Below are positions 1 through 6,148 of a stretch of 8,076 bases of DNA, one piece after another. Position numbers and translations under genes: made by a program. The notes below the pieces were generated by a model, which was given only the letters and a program-made list of their open reading frames with translations, was not told where the DNA came from and did no database searches. The DNA is from Euryarchaeota archaeon UBA549 (GTDB taxonomy: Archaea; Thermoplasmatota; Poseidoniia; Poseidoniales; Poseidoniaceae), in NCBI GenBank assembly GCA_002495645.1, contig DAGF01000040.1, forward strand, positions 1 to 8,076, written 5' to 3'. The stretch's first letter is position 1. Each line of letters opens with the position of its first letter.

Positions 1-15
1 TTGATTCGGATAAGT

Positions 16-68
16 TGCAAGGGGGTGATCCCAAACCCCTTTGCATTTTATTTTCCGATACAAAGGGG
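16..68. repeat. Two overlapping, mutually exclusive hairpins downstream of the redox operon
   Basis: Positions 36-43 (CCCCTTTG) pair perfectly with 61-68 (CAAAGGGG), giving an 8-bp stem with a 17-nt AT-rich loop. The same 36-45 block can instead pair with 16-24 (TGCAAGGGG against CCCCTTTGCA), giving nine pairs with one bulged T and an 11-nt loop. The structures share one arm, so only one can form at a time. They lie 50-100 nt beyond the stop codon of the minus-strand fusion gene and could act in 3'-end formation or transcript protection. No long T-run follows on the minus strand, so a standard terminator is not shown. No convincing gene is seen in 1-116. Confidence 0.5.
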
Positions 69-116
69 ATTCAGTCGGTCGATACAGACGCGCTACCCTG
101 TGGGTGGAAGTCTTGA

Positions 117-2927
117 TCACGCTTCAGCGGCCTCGCCAACGGTCGTCTCGGCACCGAGTTGGCCCTTCTGCTCGTTGACTTGACGAGCGAGGAAGGAAAC
201 AACGTCCAAGATTTCGATGTCAGCGTAGGCTTCGTCGCCTTCAAACTTGAGGCACTCAAAGTGCGAGACACACTTTGGACACGAGGTCAACATGGTCTCG
301 GCACCGGTCGCACGAACTTCTTCCATGCGGGTGACACGCAGAGAGCGAGCGTTCTCGTTGCACGACATCATGCTCGAGACACCGCAGCACATGGCGTCTT
401 CGCCGCTGTGCTCCATCTCAACAATCTCAACACCTTCAACAGCGTTGATGAGTTCACGAGGCTCGTCGTAGATGCCCATTTGTCGACCAAGTCGGCACGG
501 GTCGTGGTAGGTGACCGTGGTGTCCTCAGTCTTGAGGTTCATATCGAAACCTTGCTCGATGAGGTATTCTGTGGTGTGCATAACCTTGACGTCTTCGAGT
601 TCGTAATCACGAGCAAAGGTTCGGAAACACTCAGCACAGGACGAGACCAAGGTGTCAATACCGGACTCGTTGATCTTGCGCTGGTTGTAGGCCTTGAGCT
701 TCTCAAAGACTTCATCCAGTCCTTGCCACTTCTGGTCGTGGCCACAGCACTTGAGGAAGTCACGACCGAGGTAAGCCACATCGGTGCCCATCTCCTCAAA
801 CAGGGTGAAGGCAGCCGTTGTAGTATCTCCAAGGTTCATCGTACCCTCGTTGACGTGAGAGAAGACCATTTCCTGGTCGAGGTAGTCGACGCATCCTGGG
901 TAGTATCCAACATTGGAGGTGATCGGGTAGTCCTCGGTAGCGATGAAGTCGTCATCGGCTGCTTCTTCGGCCTCAGCGTTCAAGACGGCTTGGAGAACCG
1001 TGTGAGGGATTTCTGCCTGCGGTCCGCCAACGATGAGCGAACGGCGGATATCGACGTAGGAGTCGTAGTTGACAAGTTGCGGACAGGCGTTGGTACAAGC
1101 CGTACATGTCAAACAAGAGTACAGCGGGACACCGTCGTCTTCGTTATTCCACGAGTTGTAGATGATGTTGAGTTTGTCGCCGCCGTTGAACAAACGAACA
1201 GGACAGGCGTCGTCGCACAAGTCGCAGCCGTAGCACTTGTTCATCTCGAACTCATAGCCACGGGCCATGTATCGCAACAACACGAACACAAGGGCACCAA
1301 AGGTCACACAAGGTATGAACATGGCGTAGGTCAACTTGGCGTCAAGCGACTTTGGGTTCTGGTGGTAGGTTGGGTTCTCGATGTAGGAGAAAGCCGAGCC
1401 GCCAAGGGCCATTTCCTCAGCATTGCTCAGGTTGACCGTGTAGCCAGCCAATCCAGCAGGAGCATCCTCATTCCACACCAGCAAAGGTTGGTAGCTGGCG
1501 ATGCTGAAGGAGGTCTCGGTGGTGATGCTGTCGTTGAGGGCAAGAGCACCACTGACGACCACGTCGTAGGTGTAATCGTACGTGCCCACGGTCATCTCGA
1601 CGGTTGCACCCTCACAGTCGGCGAAGGAAACCAACTCTTTGCCAGAGGCGTCGGTCACGGTCAAGGTGGTAGCGACCATGGATTGGGTTGAGACGCCGTC
1701 GATCTTTCGCTCGCTGGAGCGGAATTCACAGCTCAAGTCAGTGGTCAAGGTCGTAAATTCTTCAGGATGGCCTTCGGGGAAGTAGGTGGTATCTTCTGTG
1801 ATGGTGAAGGAGCCACTGACGCTGAAGCCTTCCCCACCGTTGAAGGTGGAACTTGCCGCCGCTGCATTGATGCCGGTTTCAGCATCCTGATGCCCGTTTG
1901 CATCGTTGAAATCCGTAATGATGTAGCGGGCTGGCTGGTAGATGTTCCAGTTCAGCCATGCAGTGGTGGGGACCACACCGCTATCGGACCATCCTCGGTC
2001 GTCGGTGAATTCGTTCACATCGTGCACGTGGACATCGGATGGCTGGGTCCGCATGGCCTCCAATTCGCCGTAATCCTTGATGGTGAGCAATCCCTTGGCG
2101 TCCCAGAACCCTTTGTCATAGGTGTCGAAGGTCGCCACCGTAGCGGCAGAGGACAAGATGAGAGCGCCGACAATAAGTTGGCGGCTCTTGGCGACCGTGA
2201 AGCCGGCACCCCACGCTCGAATGAGCAAACCACGACCGATGAAGTAGATACAAATCCACATCAACACACCCGTCATGACCCACGGTATCGCGTTGAACAC
2301 CTCCGCTATCCACGGTTCACGGGTTCCACACAGAAGGTCACCGTGTGAATCGAGTTTACAGAAATCAGACCTGTTTTTGCCGTACAATTCCAAGAAGATG
2401 TTAATGGAAAACACCGAGATGAACCAGATGTGGGCAAGGTAGACCGCTCCTGCTGCTGCGAACCACGGGTCTTCAACGGGGCGCTTCTCACGACCGCCTA
2501 GGAACGGAGGCAAGGCGAGGATACCAACGGGAATACCGGTCAAGGCAGCGCCCCACCAGGCGGCGTTCCATGGGAACATGGGTTGGCCGACGATGTCGCC
2601 AACAAATCCTGTGGGCACCACGAACTGCGGCAGGTATTCACCCCAGCGCAGATAACCGTAGGAGAACAGCACGTACCAGTCAGGGAACACGAATCCTGCT
2701 TGGGCGTAAGGGTCGGCTGCACCGTGAAGGGGTGGTGGAATCAACCAGGCGTAGAAGAGGAGAATGGAGAGCATCGAGGCGAAAATAATGCTGTCACGCA
2801 ACACCTCATGCGGCCAAAAGCCATGACCGGTGCGGGTTCGCTTTCGCTTTTCTTCTGCTTCCTGCAACTGCGCTTTCTCCTCCATGTACATGGAGGCAAC
2901 TCGTCCGAAATTGTCAATCAGTCCCAT
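117..2927 (-). CDS. Fusion of cytochrome b C-terminal half (PDWY), extracytoplasmic domain and HdrD-like Fe-S reductase module
   Basis: This 936-residue membrane protein probably completes the quinol-oxidising cytochrome b and passes electrons to or from a cytoplasmic Fe-S module. Residues 1-44 are cytoplasmic and charged. Five hydrophobic helices lie near 45-63, 124-142, 156-178, 212-230 and 248-266, and the Qo-site motif P82-D-W-Y85 follows the first, as in b6f subunit IV. Residues 267-530 form an acidic, Thr/Gly-rich extracytoplasmic domain. A sixth helix (531-553) returns the chain to the cytoplasm. Two 4Fe-4S motifs follow (C565, C568, C571, C575; C605, C608, C611, C615), then two CCG domains (C679, C727-C728, C764/C767; C811, C847-C848, C883/C886), the HdrD/GlpC/LutA pattern. 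Basic residues after helices 4 and 6 support this topology. The start has GGAGG 7 nt upstream, and the gene begins 15 bp after cytochrome b. The domains are clear; substrate and direction of electron flow are unknown. Confidence 0.92.
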   Translation of the reverse strand: MGLIDNFGRVASMYMEEKAQLQEAEEKRKRTRTGHGFWPHEVLRDSIIFASMLSILLFYAWLIPPPLHGAADPYAQAGFVFPDWYVLFSYGYLRWGEYLPQFVVPTGFVGDIVGQPMFPWNAAWWGAALTGIPVGILALPPFLGGREKRPVEDPWFAAAGAVYLAHIWFISVFSINIFLELYGKNRSDFCKLDSHGDLLCGTREPWIAEVFNAIPWVMTGVLMWICIYFIGRGLLIRAWGAGFTVAKSRQLIVGALILSSAATVATFDTYDKGFWDAKGLLTIKDYGELEAMRTQPSDVHVHDVNEFTDDRGWSDSGVVPTTAWLNWNIYQPARYIITDFNDANGHQDAETGINAAAASSTFNGGEGFSVSGSFTITEDTTYFPEGHPEEFTTLTTDLSCEFRSSERKIDGVSTQSMVATTLTVTDASGKELVSFADCEGATVEMTVGTYDYTYDVVVSGALALNDSITTETSFSIASYQPLLVWNEDAPAGLAGYTVNLSNAEEMALGGSAFSYIENPTYHQNPKSLDAKLTYAMFIPCVTFGALVFVLLRYMARGYEFEMNKCYGCDLCDDACPVRLFNGGDKLNIIYNSWNNEDDGVPLYSCLTCTACTNACPQLVNYDSYVDIRRSLIVGGPQAEIPHTVLQAVLNAEAEEAADDDFIATEDYPITSNVGYYPGCVDYLDQEMVFSHVNEGTMNLGDTTTAAFTLFEEMGTDVAYLGRDFLKCCGHDQKWQGLDEVFEKLKAYNQRKINESGIDTLVSSCAECFRTFARDYELEDVKVMHTTEYLIEQGFDMNLKTEDTTVTYHDPCRLGRQMGIYDEPRELINAVEGVEIVEMEHSGEDAMCCGVSSMMSCNENARSLRVTRMEEVRATGAETMLTSCPKCVSHFECLKFEGDEAYADIEILDVVSFLARQVNEQKGQLGAETTVGEAAEA

Positions 2928-2934
2928 TTTTCTC

Positions 2935-2939
2935 CCTCC
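2935..2939 (-). promoter_or_regulatory. Ribosome binding site of the fusion gene
   Basis: GGAGG on the minus strand sits 7 nt before the ATG at 2927, in the 15-bp gap after the cytochrome b stop. It fixes the start of the fusion and makes read-through translation from cytochrome b unnecessary. Confidence 0.75.
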
Positions 2940-2942
2940 GTA

Positions 2943-3809
2943 TCAATGCGGCTCCGCAATACCTTGTACCCAAACGATGAACAAGTGAATGATGATGAGC
3001 GTCGTGACGATGACGGGGAGAATGAACACGTGGATGAAGTACATTCGAGTGACCGTCAACGGTGTCAATTCTGAACCCGAGAAGAGCAAGGTGGCGATGT
3101 ATTTTCCAACCAACGGGCTTGAGTTGGCCAGGTTGATGCCGATGATGGCTGCACCGTAAGCAAGGCTGTCCCACGGCAAGAGATAACCGGAGTAGCCGAA
3201 GACGATGGTCAGCGCCATGAGCGCAACCCCGATGAGCCAGTTCAACTCACGTGGGTTTCGGTATGCACCGGTGAAGTAGACGCGACACATGTGCAAGAAA
3301 ACGCTGGCCACCATGAAGTGCGTCGTCCAGTGGTGGACGGCACGCAGAATGTAGCCAAAGGGCAACTCGGTCATGATGTACTGCATGCTGGCGTAGGCAG
3401 GGGAAGGGTCGCCTTCACCGCCAGGCACGTAGTAAATGCCCAGCACGGTTCCCGTGATAACGAGAATGATGAACGAGAGGAAGGAAATACCACCCAAACA
3501 GTACAGAGGGTACCAGTACCAGATAATGCGGAGTTTGTATTTCTCAGCGTGAGTCAACGGCATCTGACGGTGCATGTTGTAGTAGGCACCCTTGGACATG
3601 TTCCAGTAATCCTGGAGGCGGAAACGGGTGTCAAGCCACGAGAACACCCAGAGGAAAGAGCGTTCAGCAACCCCCATCTTTCCGGAGGATTCGACCGCTC
3701 GCAAAATATCCCTGCGAGGCATTTCTTCGTTCTCCTTGCGCAGCGTAAACGCCACGAGGAGCACGAGGAAGGCGATGAAAAACCACAGAATCCAGAACAT
3801 CGTCGTCAT
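2943..3809 (-). CDS. petB: Cytochrome b6-type subunit (cytochrome b N-terminal half) of a bc/b6f-like complex
   Basis: This integral membrane subunit binds the two b hemes of a quinol-oxidising complex III. Heme ligands are H159 and H173 (14 apart) and H260 and H275 (15 apart); the second spacing is that of b6 rather than mitochondrial cytochrome b. Other b6/QcrB signatures are the PREL stretch near 186, GYxLPWD near 208-214, and a VQGI ending like the b6 KQGI. C104, in a YCLGG context at the inner end of helix A, matches the Cys that holds heme c-i (c-n) in b6 proteins. About 70 extra N-terminal residues precede the b6 core, including a hydrophobic helix at 4-23. The helices that carry the PEWY motif in full-length cytochrome b are missing here and supplied by the next gene. 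GAGGTG ends 5 nt before the ATG and overlaps the Rieske stop codon. The family assignment is strong; the symbol is used by homology. Confidence 0.93.
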   Translation of the reverse strand: MTTMFWILWFFIAFLVLLVAFTLRKENEEMPRRDILRAVESSGKMGVAERSFLWVFSWLDTRFRLQDYWNMSKGAYYNMHRQMPLTHAEKYKLRIIWYWYPLYCLGGISFLSFIILVITGTVLGIYYVPGGEGDPSPAYASMQYIMTELPFGYILRAVHHWTTHFMVASVFLHMCRVYFTGAYRNPRELNWLIGVALMALTIVFGYSGYLLPWDSLAYGAAIIGINLANSSPLVGKYIATLLFSGSELTPLTVTRMYFIHVFILPVIVTTLIIIHLFIVWVQGIAEPH

Positions 3810-3818
3810 GTCAACACC

Positions 3819-4664
3819 TCAATCACAGTATGTGTACCAGTCCACATAATCAGGCAAGCCTTCGATGACGCCGCCGTTGAGTTGAATCGGGATGATGGGC
3901 AAGCCCACAGGAGCAGGTCCGCCTGCTCTGCGAATACCCGCATAGTTGAACGTTGCACCGTTTGAGCGGTTGCGGTTGGTGTTCATCTCAAGCGCCGTTG
4001 GATCAAAGCGGGAGGAGTGGCAGATGCAGAACATCTTGGTGCCACCGTCGTCGCCGCCACCGGGTGTCCACGAGTCTTCGGTGAAGGAGTTGGACACAAG
4101 TTGCCATCCGGGGATGCAGCAAAGGTGCGTGCAGCGACCAAAGACCATGACGAGGTCGTCAGAGGGCATCAATCGTGGGTCGGCTTCAGCCAAATCTTCG
4201 AAGTGGCCGACGTACTTGCCGGTTTCATCGTAGCCTTCCATGAATTGGAAGCGAGCCTTGCCGTTGGATTCGGGTGTTCCGGCATACTTGGAGTGAGTGA
4301 CATAATTCACAACCACGGGCACGCCGTTCCAAACACCAGCTGCACCGGCTGTCCCGGTTGCTGAACTGGCGGCTTCGGCCTCAAAGTCGGCTTTGGTCAT
4401 GGGTTGCAGGTGCTTGGCACCGTACCAAGCCTCGTCTTCACGACCCTTTGCCCAGAACTGCACGGCCAAATCACCGCCGCCGCCACCACCGGGTGGCAGA
4501 AGAATTGCAGCGAAACCGAGCATGCCAAGCGATGCGGTCAGGACACCGGCAGCGGTGTTGAAACCGTAGCGAAGGAATTGACGGCGGTTGATGGAGGTCG
4601 TCGAAAGTCCGATGGCGTCCTCGCCGTCGGAAGGTGCGGGTTTGAGTTCATATTCACGTGCCAT
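3819..4664 (-). CDS. petC: Rieske 2Fe-2S protein with Tat signal anchor
   Basis: This is the outer-face electron acceptor of the complex; it takes one electron from quinol at the Qo site. A twin-arginine motif (R27-R28 in NRRQFLR) precedes one hydrophobic segment (about 36-57), so the folded cluster domain is probably exported by Tat and stays anchored. A run of six glycines (59-64) forms the hinge, comparable to the Gly-rich hinge of b6f Rieske proteins. Box I is CTHLCC (ligands C178 and H180, disulfide C183) and box II is CICHSSRF (ligands C213 and H216, disulfide C215). Departures from the usual CTHLGC / CPCHGSxY are Cys182 for Gly, Ser217 for Gly, and Phe220 for the Tyr that raises the cluster potential, so a lowered potential is inferred. 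The boxes are separated by 29 residues with a Gly/Asp-rich insert, longer than in mitochondrial or b6f proteins. A GGTGAT site overlaps the upstream stop codon. Confidence 0.93.
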   Translation of the reverse strand: MAREYELKPAPSDGEDAIGLSTTSINRRQFLRYGFNTAAGVLTASLGMLGFAAILLPPGGGGGGDLAVQFWAKGREDEAWYGAKHLQPMTKADFEAEAASSATGTAGAAGVWNGVPVVVNYVTHSKYAGTPESNGKARFQFMEGYDETGKYVGHFEDLAEADPRLMPSDDLVMVFGRCTHLCCIPGWQLVSNSFTEDSWTPGGGDDGGTKMFCICHSSRFDPTALEMNTNRNRSNGATFNYAGIRRAGGPAPVGLPIIPIQLNGGVIEGLPDYVDWYTYCD

Positions 4665-4670
4665 GTTGCA

Positions 4671-5117
4671 TCACCACTTGTACTCCCGCCAGTCTTTTTG
4701 GTGTTCTGGAATGAATTTGTTTTGAGCGTGCTTGACGATGATGGTGTCGGGAAGGATGTACTTCAGGTAGATGATACCGATCATAATCAGGGTGGTCATC
4801 GTCATCGCCAAATGGAACGAGAGTTGTTGTTGGTCCCAGCCGTTGGCCAAGCCGTAAATCATGGAGAAACTCCAGTAGCAAATCCAAAACAAGCCCCATG
4901 CGAGGAAAAACATGGTGAGATAGGAAGCACCGGACGGTGCCAAGGAAGCACTGACGATGGTCCCTGGTTCTGCGATATTGAACACACCGTGGTCAATCGC
5001 GCTTGACATCTCCTCTTCGGTCAGCTCTGCGCCTTCGAGGGCCGTGCGAGCGTCATTAACGCTGATGCTACCATCGGCAACACCTCTGAGCAAGGTTGTG
5101 ATTGTGTCGTCCATCAT
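4671..5117 (-). CDS. Two-helix membrane protein, probable accessory subunit of the cytochrome b/Rieske complex
   Basis: I do not recognise this family. The N-terminal 45 residues look like a small helical acidic domain (ISVNDA, then ELTEEEM). Two hydrophobic helices follow at about 66-89 and 100-122, and the polar C-terminal tail ends in basic and aromatic residues (KDWREYKW). Both ends should lie on the same side, probably the cytoplasm because the tail after helix 2 carries several lysines. There are no Cys or His patterns typical of heme or Fe-S binding; the only Cys (C80) is inside helix 1. Its place between the CxCH protein and the Rieske gene, with a 4-bp ATGA overlap upstream and 6 bp downstream, suggests a structural or assembly subunit. 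Two ATG codons stand in tandem at 5117 and 5114; the second is better spaced from the ribosome binding site. Confidence 0.8.
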   Translation of the reverse strand: MMDDTITTLLRGVADGSISVNDARTALEGAELTEEEMSSAIDHGVFNIAEPGTIVSASLAPSGASYLTMFFLAWGLFWICYWSFSMIYGLANGWDQQQLSFHLAMTMTTLIMIGIIYLKYILPDTIIVKHAQNKFIPEHQKDWREYKW

Positions 5118-5959
5118 TGATCACCTCGGCGCATGAGTTTGTATCGCAAGCGAAGTTGATTGCTGCGACCTTTGTAGGAAGTTGAGAAACCGTAGCGGAG
5201 GAGCAAGCCGGCGAAGATAACCACGCCGATGACCGCCCCGAAACCAAGGAGGCCAAGCCAGTGGGCTCGGAGTTTTGCCCCCATGTGGTGCAGGTCAACA
5301 CCGTGGTGTGCAGGCTCAGGAGGACTAACGTTTCCATCACCGGCAAACAAGGTACGGGTACCCATGGCGGCCGAGGCTTCATCGCCTTCATTCAAGGCAA
5401 AGTTGAGTTGATTCCAACGGTCTTCAACACCGGGAATTTGGTCGCCGTTGACTGAATTTCCGACAATCCAAAAGTTGACCGTTCCGGCTCCAGAATCGGC
5501 GGGAGCGGTCCAGTCAAAGACCCAAGCACGGTCCTCGGTGGCCGAGGATGCCTCGGTGTGGGTGAGGGTTTGTTCGTCAACGGTTCCGTCAATTTCCCAA
5601 TTCTGCGCCATATCGCTGGAGAGGGTGCCAAGTGAGACACGCATTGAGAAGCCTGCGGTGTAGGTGCCGGTTGCTGGGGGCCCGCCGATCAGTTGCAGGT
5701 GGAGCGTGTATGTTTCGCCTGCAACGTAGGCAAATGGAACATCATCGAGGATAACTTGGACGGCGTTATCCGCAACCTCGTTGTGGCAAAGACAACCCGA
5801 TTTCGCCACGTCGTCAATGTCGACCTGCCCGGTGGAACCCTGATGCGATTGTGGGCCACCGATGCCACCGTGATAGGATGAAGCGAGAGCAGGAAGGAGG
5901 AGCAACGCCCCGACCAAGGCGAGCAGCACGGTGCGGGACGTGAGAGAAGTTTTGTGCAT
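5114..5959 (-). CDS. Secreted, C-terminally anchored protein with CxCH motif and choice-of-anchor V/Reelin-like domain
   Basis: This is the first gene of the operon and probably an extracytoplasmic partner of the Rieske protein. A signal peptide covers about residues 1-27 (hydrophobic core 11-25, then ALASS). Near the start of the mature chain is C56-L-C58-H59, resembling a heme c attachment site but one residue shorter than CxxCH. Residues 65-190 are beta-rich, with TAGFSMR, LTHTEAS, WTAP and VNFWIVGNSVNGD stretches that recall proteins called choice-of-anchor V, which often carry CxxCH near this position. A His-rich juxtamembrane stretch (H218, H219, H224, H225, H233) precedes a C-terminal helix (about 233-255) and a basic cytoplasmic tail. 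The order signal, Cys-His site, beta domain, C-terminal anchor is that of cytochrome f, an architectural analogy and not proof of homology. The start is supported by GGTGA 4 nt upstream. Confidence 0.85.
   Translation of the reverse strand: MHKTSLTSRTVLLALVGALLLLPALASSYHGGIGGPQSHQGSTGQVDIDDVAKSGCLCHNEVADNAVQVILDDVPFAYVAGETYTLHLQLIGGPPATGTYTAGFSMRVSLGTLSSDMAQNWEIDGTVDEQTLTHTEASSATEDRAWVFDWTAPADSGAGTVNFWIVGNSVNGDQIPGVEDRWNQLNFALNEGDEASAAMGTRTLFAGDGNVSPPEPAHHGVDLHHMGAKLRAHWLGLLGFGAVIGVVIFAGLLLRYGFSTSYKGRSNQLRLRYKLMRRGDQ
5121..5127 (-). promoter_or_regulatory. Strong Shine-Dalgarno site bearing on the start of the 148-residue protein
   Basis: The minus strand reads GAGGTGATC here, a nine-base complement to the usual archaeal and bacterial 16S tail (GATCACCTC). 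The core GAGGTGA ends 3 nt before the ATG at 5117 and 6 nt before the ATG at 5114, so the second ATG is the more likely initiator. The site lies inside the 3' end of the upstream coding region. Confidence 0.6.
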
Positions 5960-5988
5960 GGCCTCACCCTTATGGTCTAAGCGACCTG

Positions 5989-6001
5989 TAAGGACTCCTT
6001 A
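5989..6001. repeat. 13-bp inverted repeat, candidate operator of the redox operon
   Basis: TAAGGA-C-TCCTTA is perfectly symmetrical around one base. It overlaps the proposed TATA-like element of the operon and lies 30-42 nt upstream of the first start codon, where a bound regulator would block or position transcription factors. The symmetry is seen; the regulatory role is inferred. Confidence 0.4.
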
Positions 6002-6020
6002 AACATTGCCAGCAAATCAC

Positions 6021-6031
6021 CACTTTAAGTG
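6021..6031. repeat. 11-bp inverted repeat in the divergent region
   Basis: CACTT-T-AAGTG is symmetrical around one base, 31 bp centre to centre from the 13-bp repeat, about three helical turns. It could be a second operator or an AT-centred promoter element. Confidence 0.3.
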
Positions 6032-6080
6032 CGGCGCAGTGTTGCGTTTTTTGAGATATTTTTAGCCCTCTATCTATCAG

Positions 6081-6109
6081 TGAGATTCTCAGCCGAATTT
6101 TTCTCAGAA
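6081..6109. repeat. Pair of inverted repeats upstream of the TPR gene
   Basis: TGAGA-T-TCTCA (6081-6091) and TTCT-C-AGAA (6101-6109) lie close together and share a TTCTCAG direct repeat at 6086-6092 and 6101-6107, offset by 15 bp. They sit 40-68 nt before the TPR start and may be regulator sites for the plus-strand unit. Confidence 0.3.
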
Positions 6110-6135
6110 GAGTTCTTCAAATCTCGCACCTCCGC

Positions 6136-6140
6136 AAGGA
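6136..6140 (+). promoter_or_regulatory. Ribosome binding site that decides the TPR protein start
   Basis: AAGGA lies 8 nt before the ATG at 6149. It favours that ATG over the GTG at 6029, which would add 40 residues of unusual composition and has no clear site of its own. Confidence 0.55.
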
Positions 6141-6148
6141 CGAGAGCC

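Larger units (their letters stand above)
5960..6148. promoter_or_regulatory. Divergent intergenic control region
   Basis: This 189-bp gap separates the minus-strand redox operon from the plus-strand TPR/FtsZ-like unit and should hold both promoters. For the operon, a TATA-like TTTAAG (minus strand, 6003-5998) would place a transcription start near 5975 and leave a short leader containing the GGTGA ribosome site. For the plus strand, an AT-rich stretch at about 6055-6065 is the best candidate, with a leader of roughly 60 nt. Both are guesses by composition and spacing. The gap also contains four short inverted repeats, listed separately. Confidence 0.5.

Noticed and set aside
1..183. Short plus-strand open frame at the left edge
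   Set aside because: It runs through the hairpins and into the end of the fusion gene, with no recognisable protein or ribosome site.
159..1691. Plus-strand open frame of 510 codons antisense to the fusion gene
   Set aside because: It lies wholly opposite an unmistakable Fe-S and CCG-domain coding region, has no recognisable domain, and its openness follows from the codon use of the sense gene.
3291..3965. Plus-strand open frame of 224 codons opposite cytochrome b and the Rieske gene
   Set aside because: It is antisense to strongly conserved heme-binding coding sequence, and its translation is His/Arg/Val-rich without a domain.
4473..4490. GGN-type repeat in the Rieske gene as a possible phase-variable tract
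   Set aside because: It encodes six glycines at the expected hinge; its units use mixed third bases, and codon-sized steps would not shift the frame.
4404..5006. Plus-strand open frame of 200 codons opposite the Rieske gene and the 148-residue gene
   Set aside because: It crosses two well-supported genes in antisense and shows no motif.
6029..6148. GTG-initiated 40-residue extension of the TPR protein with a hydrophobic stretch
   Set aside because: The composition is unlike the rest, it overlaps the repeat-rich promoter region, and the ATG at 6149 has an AAGGA site at good spacing.
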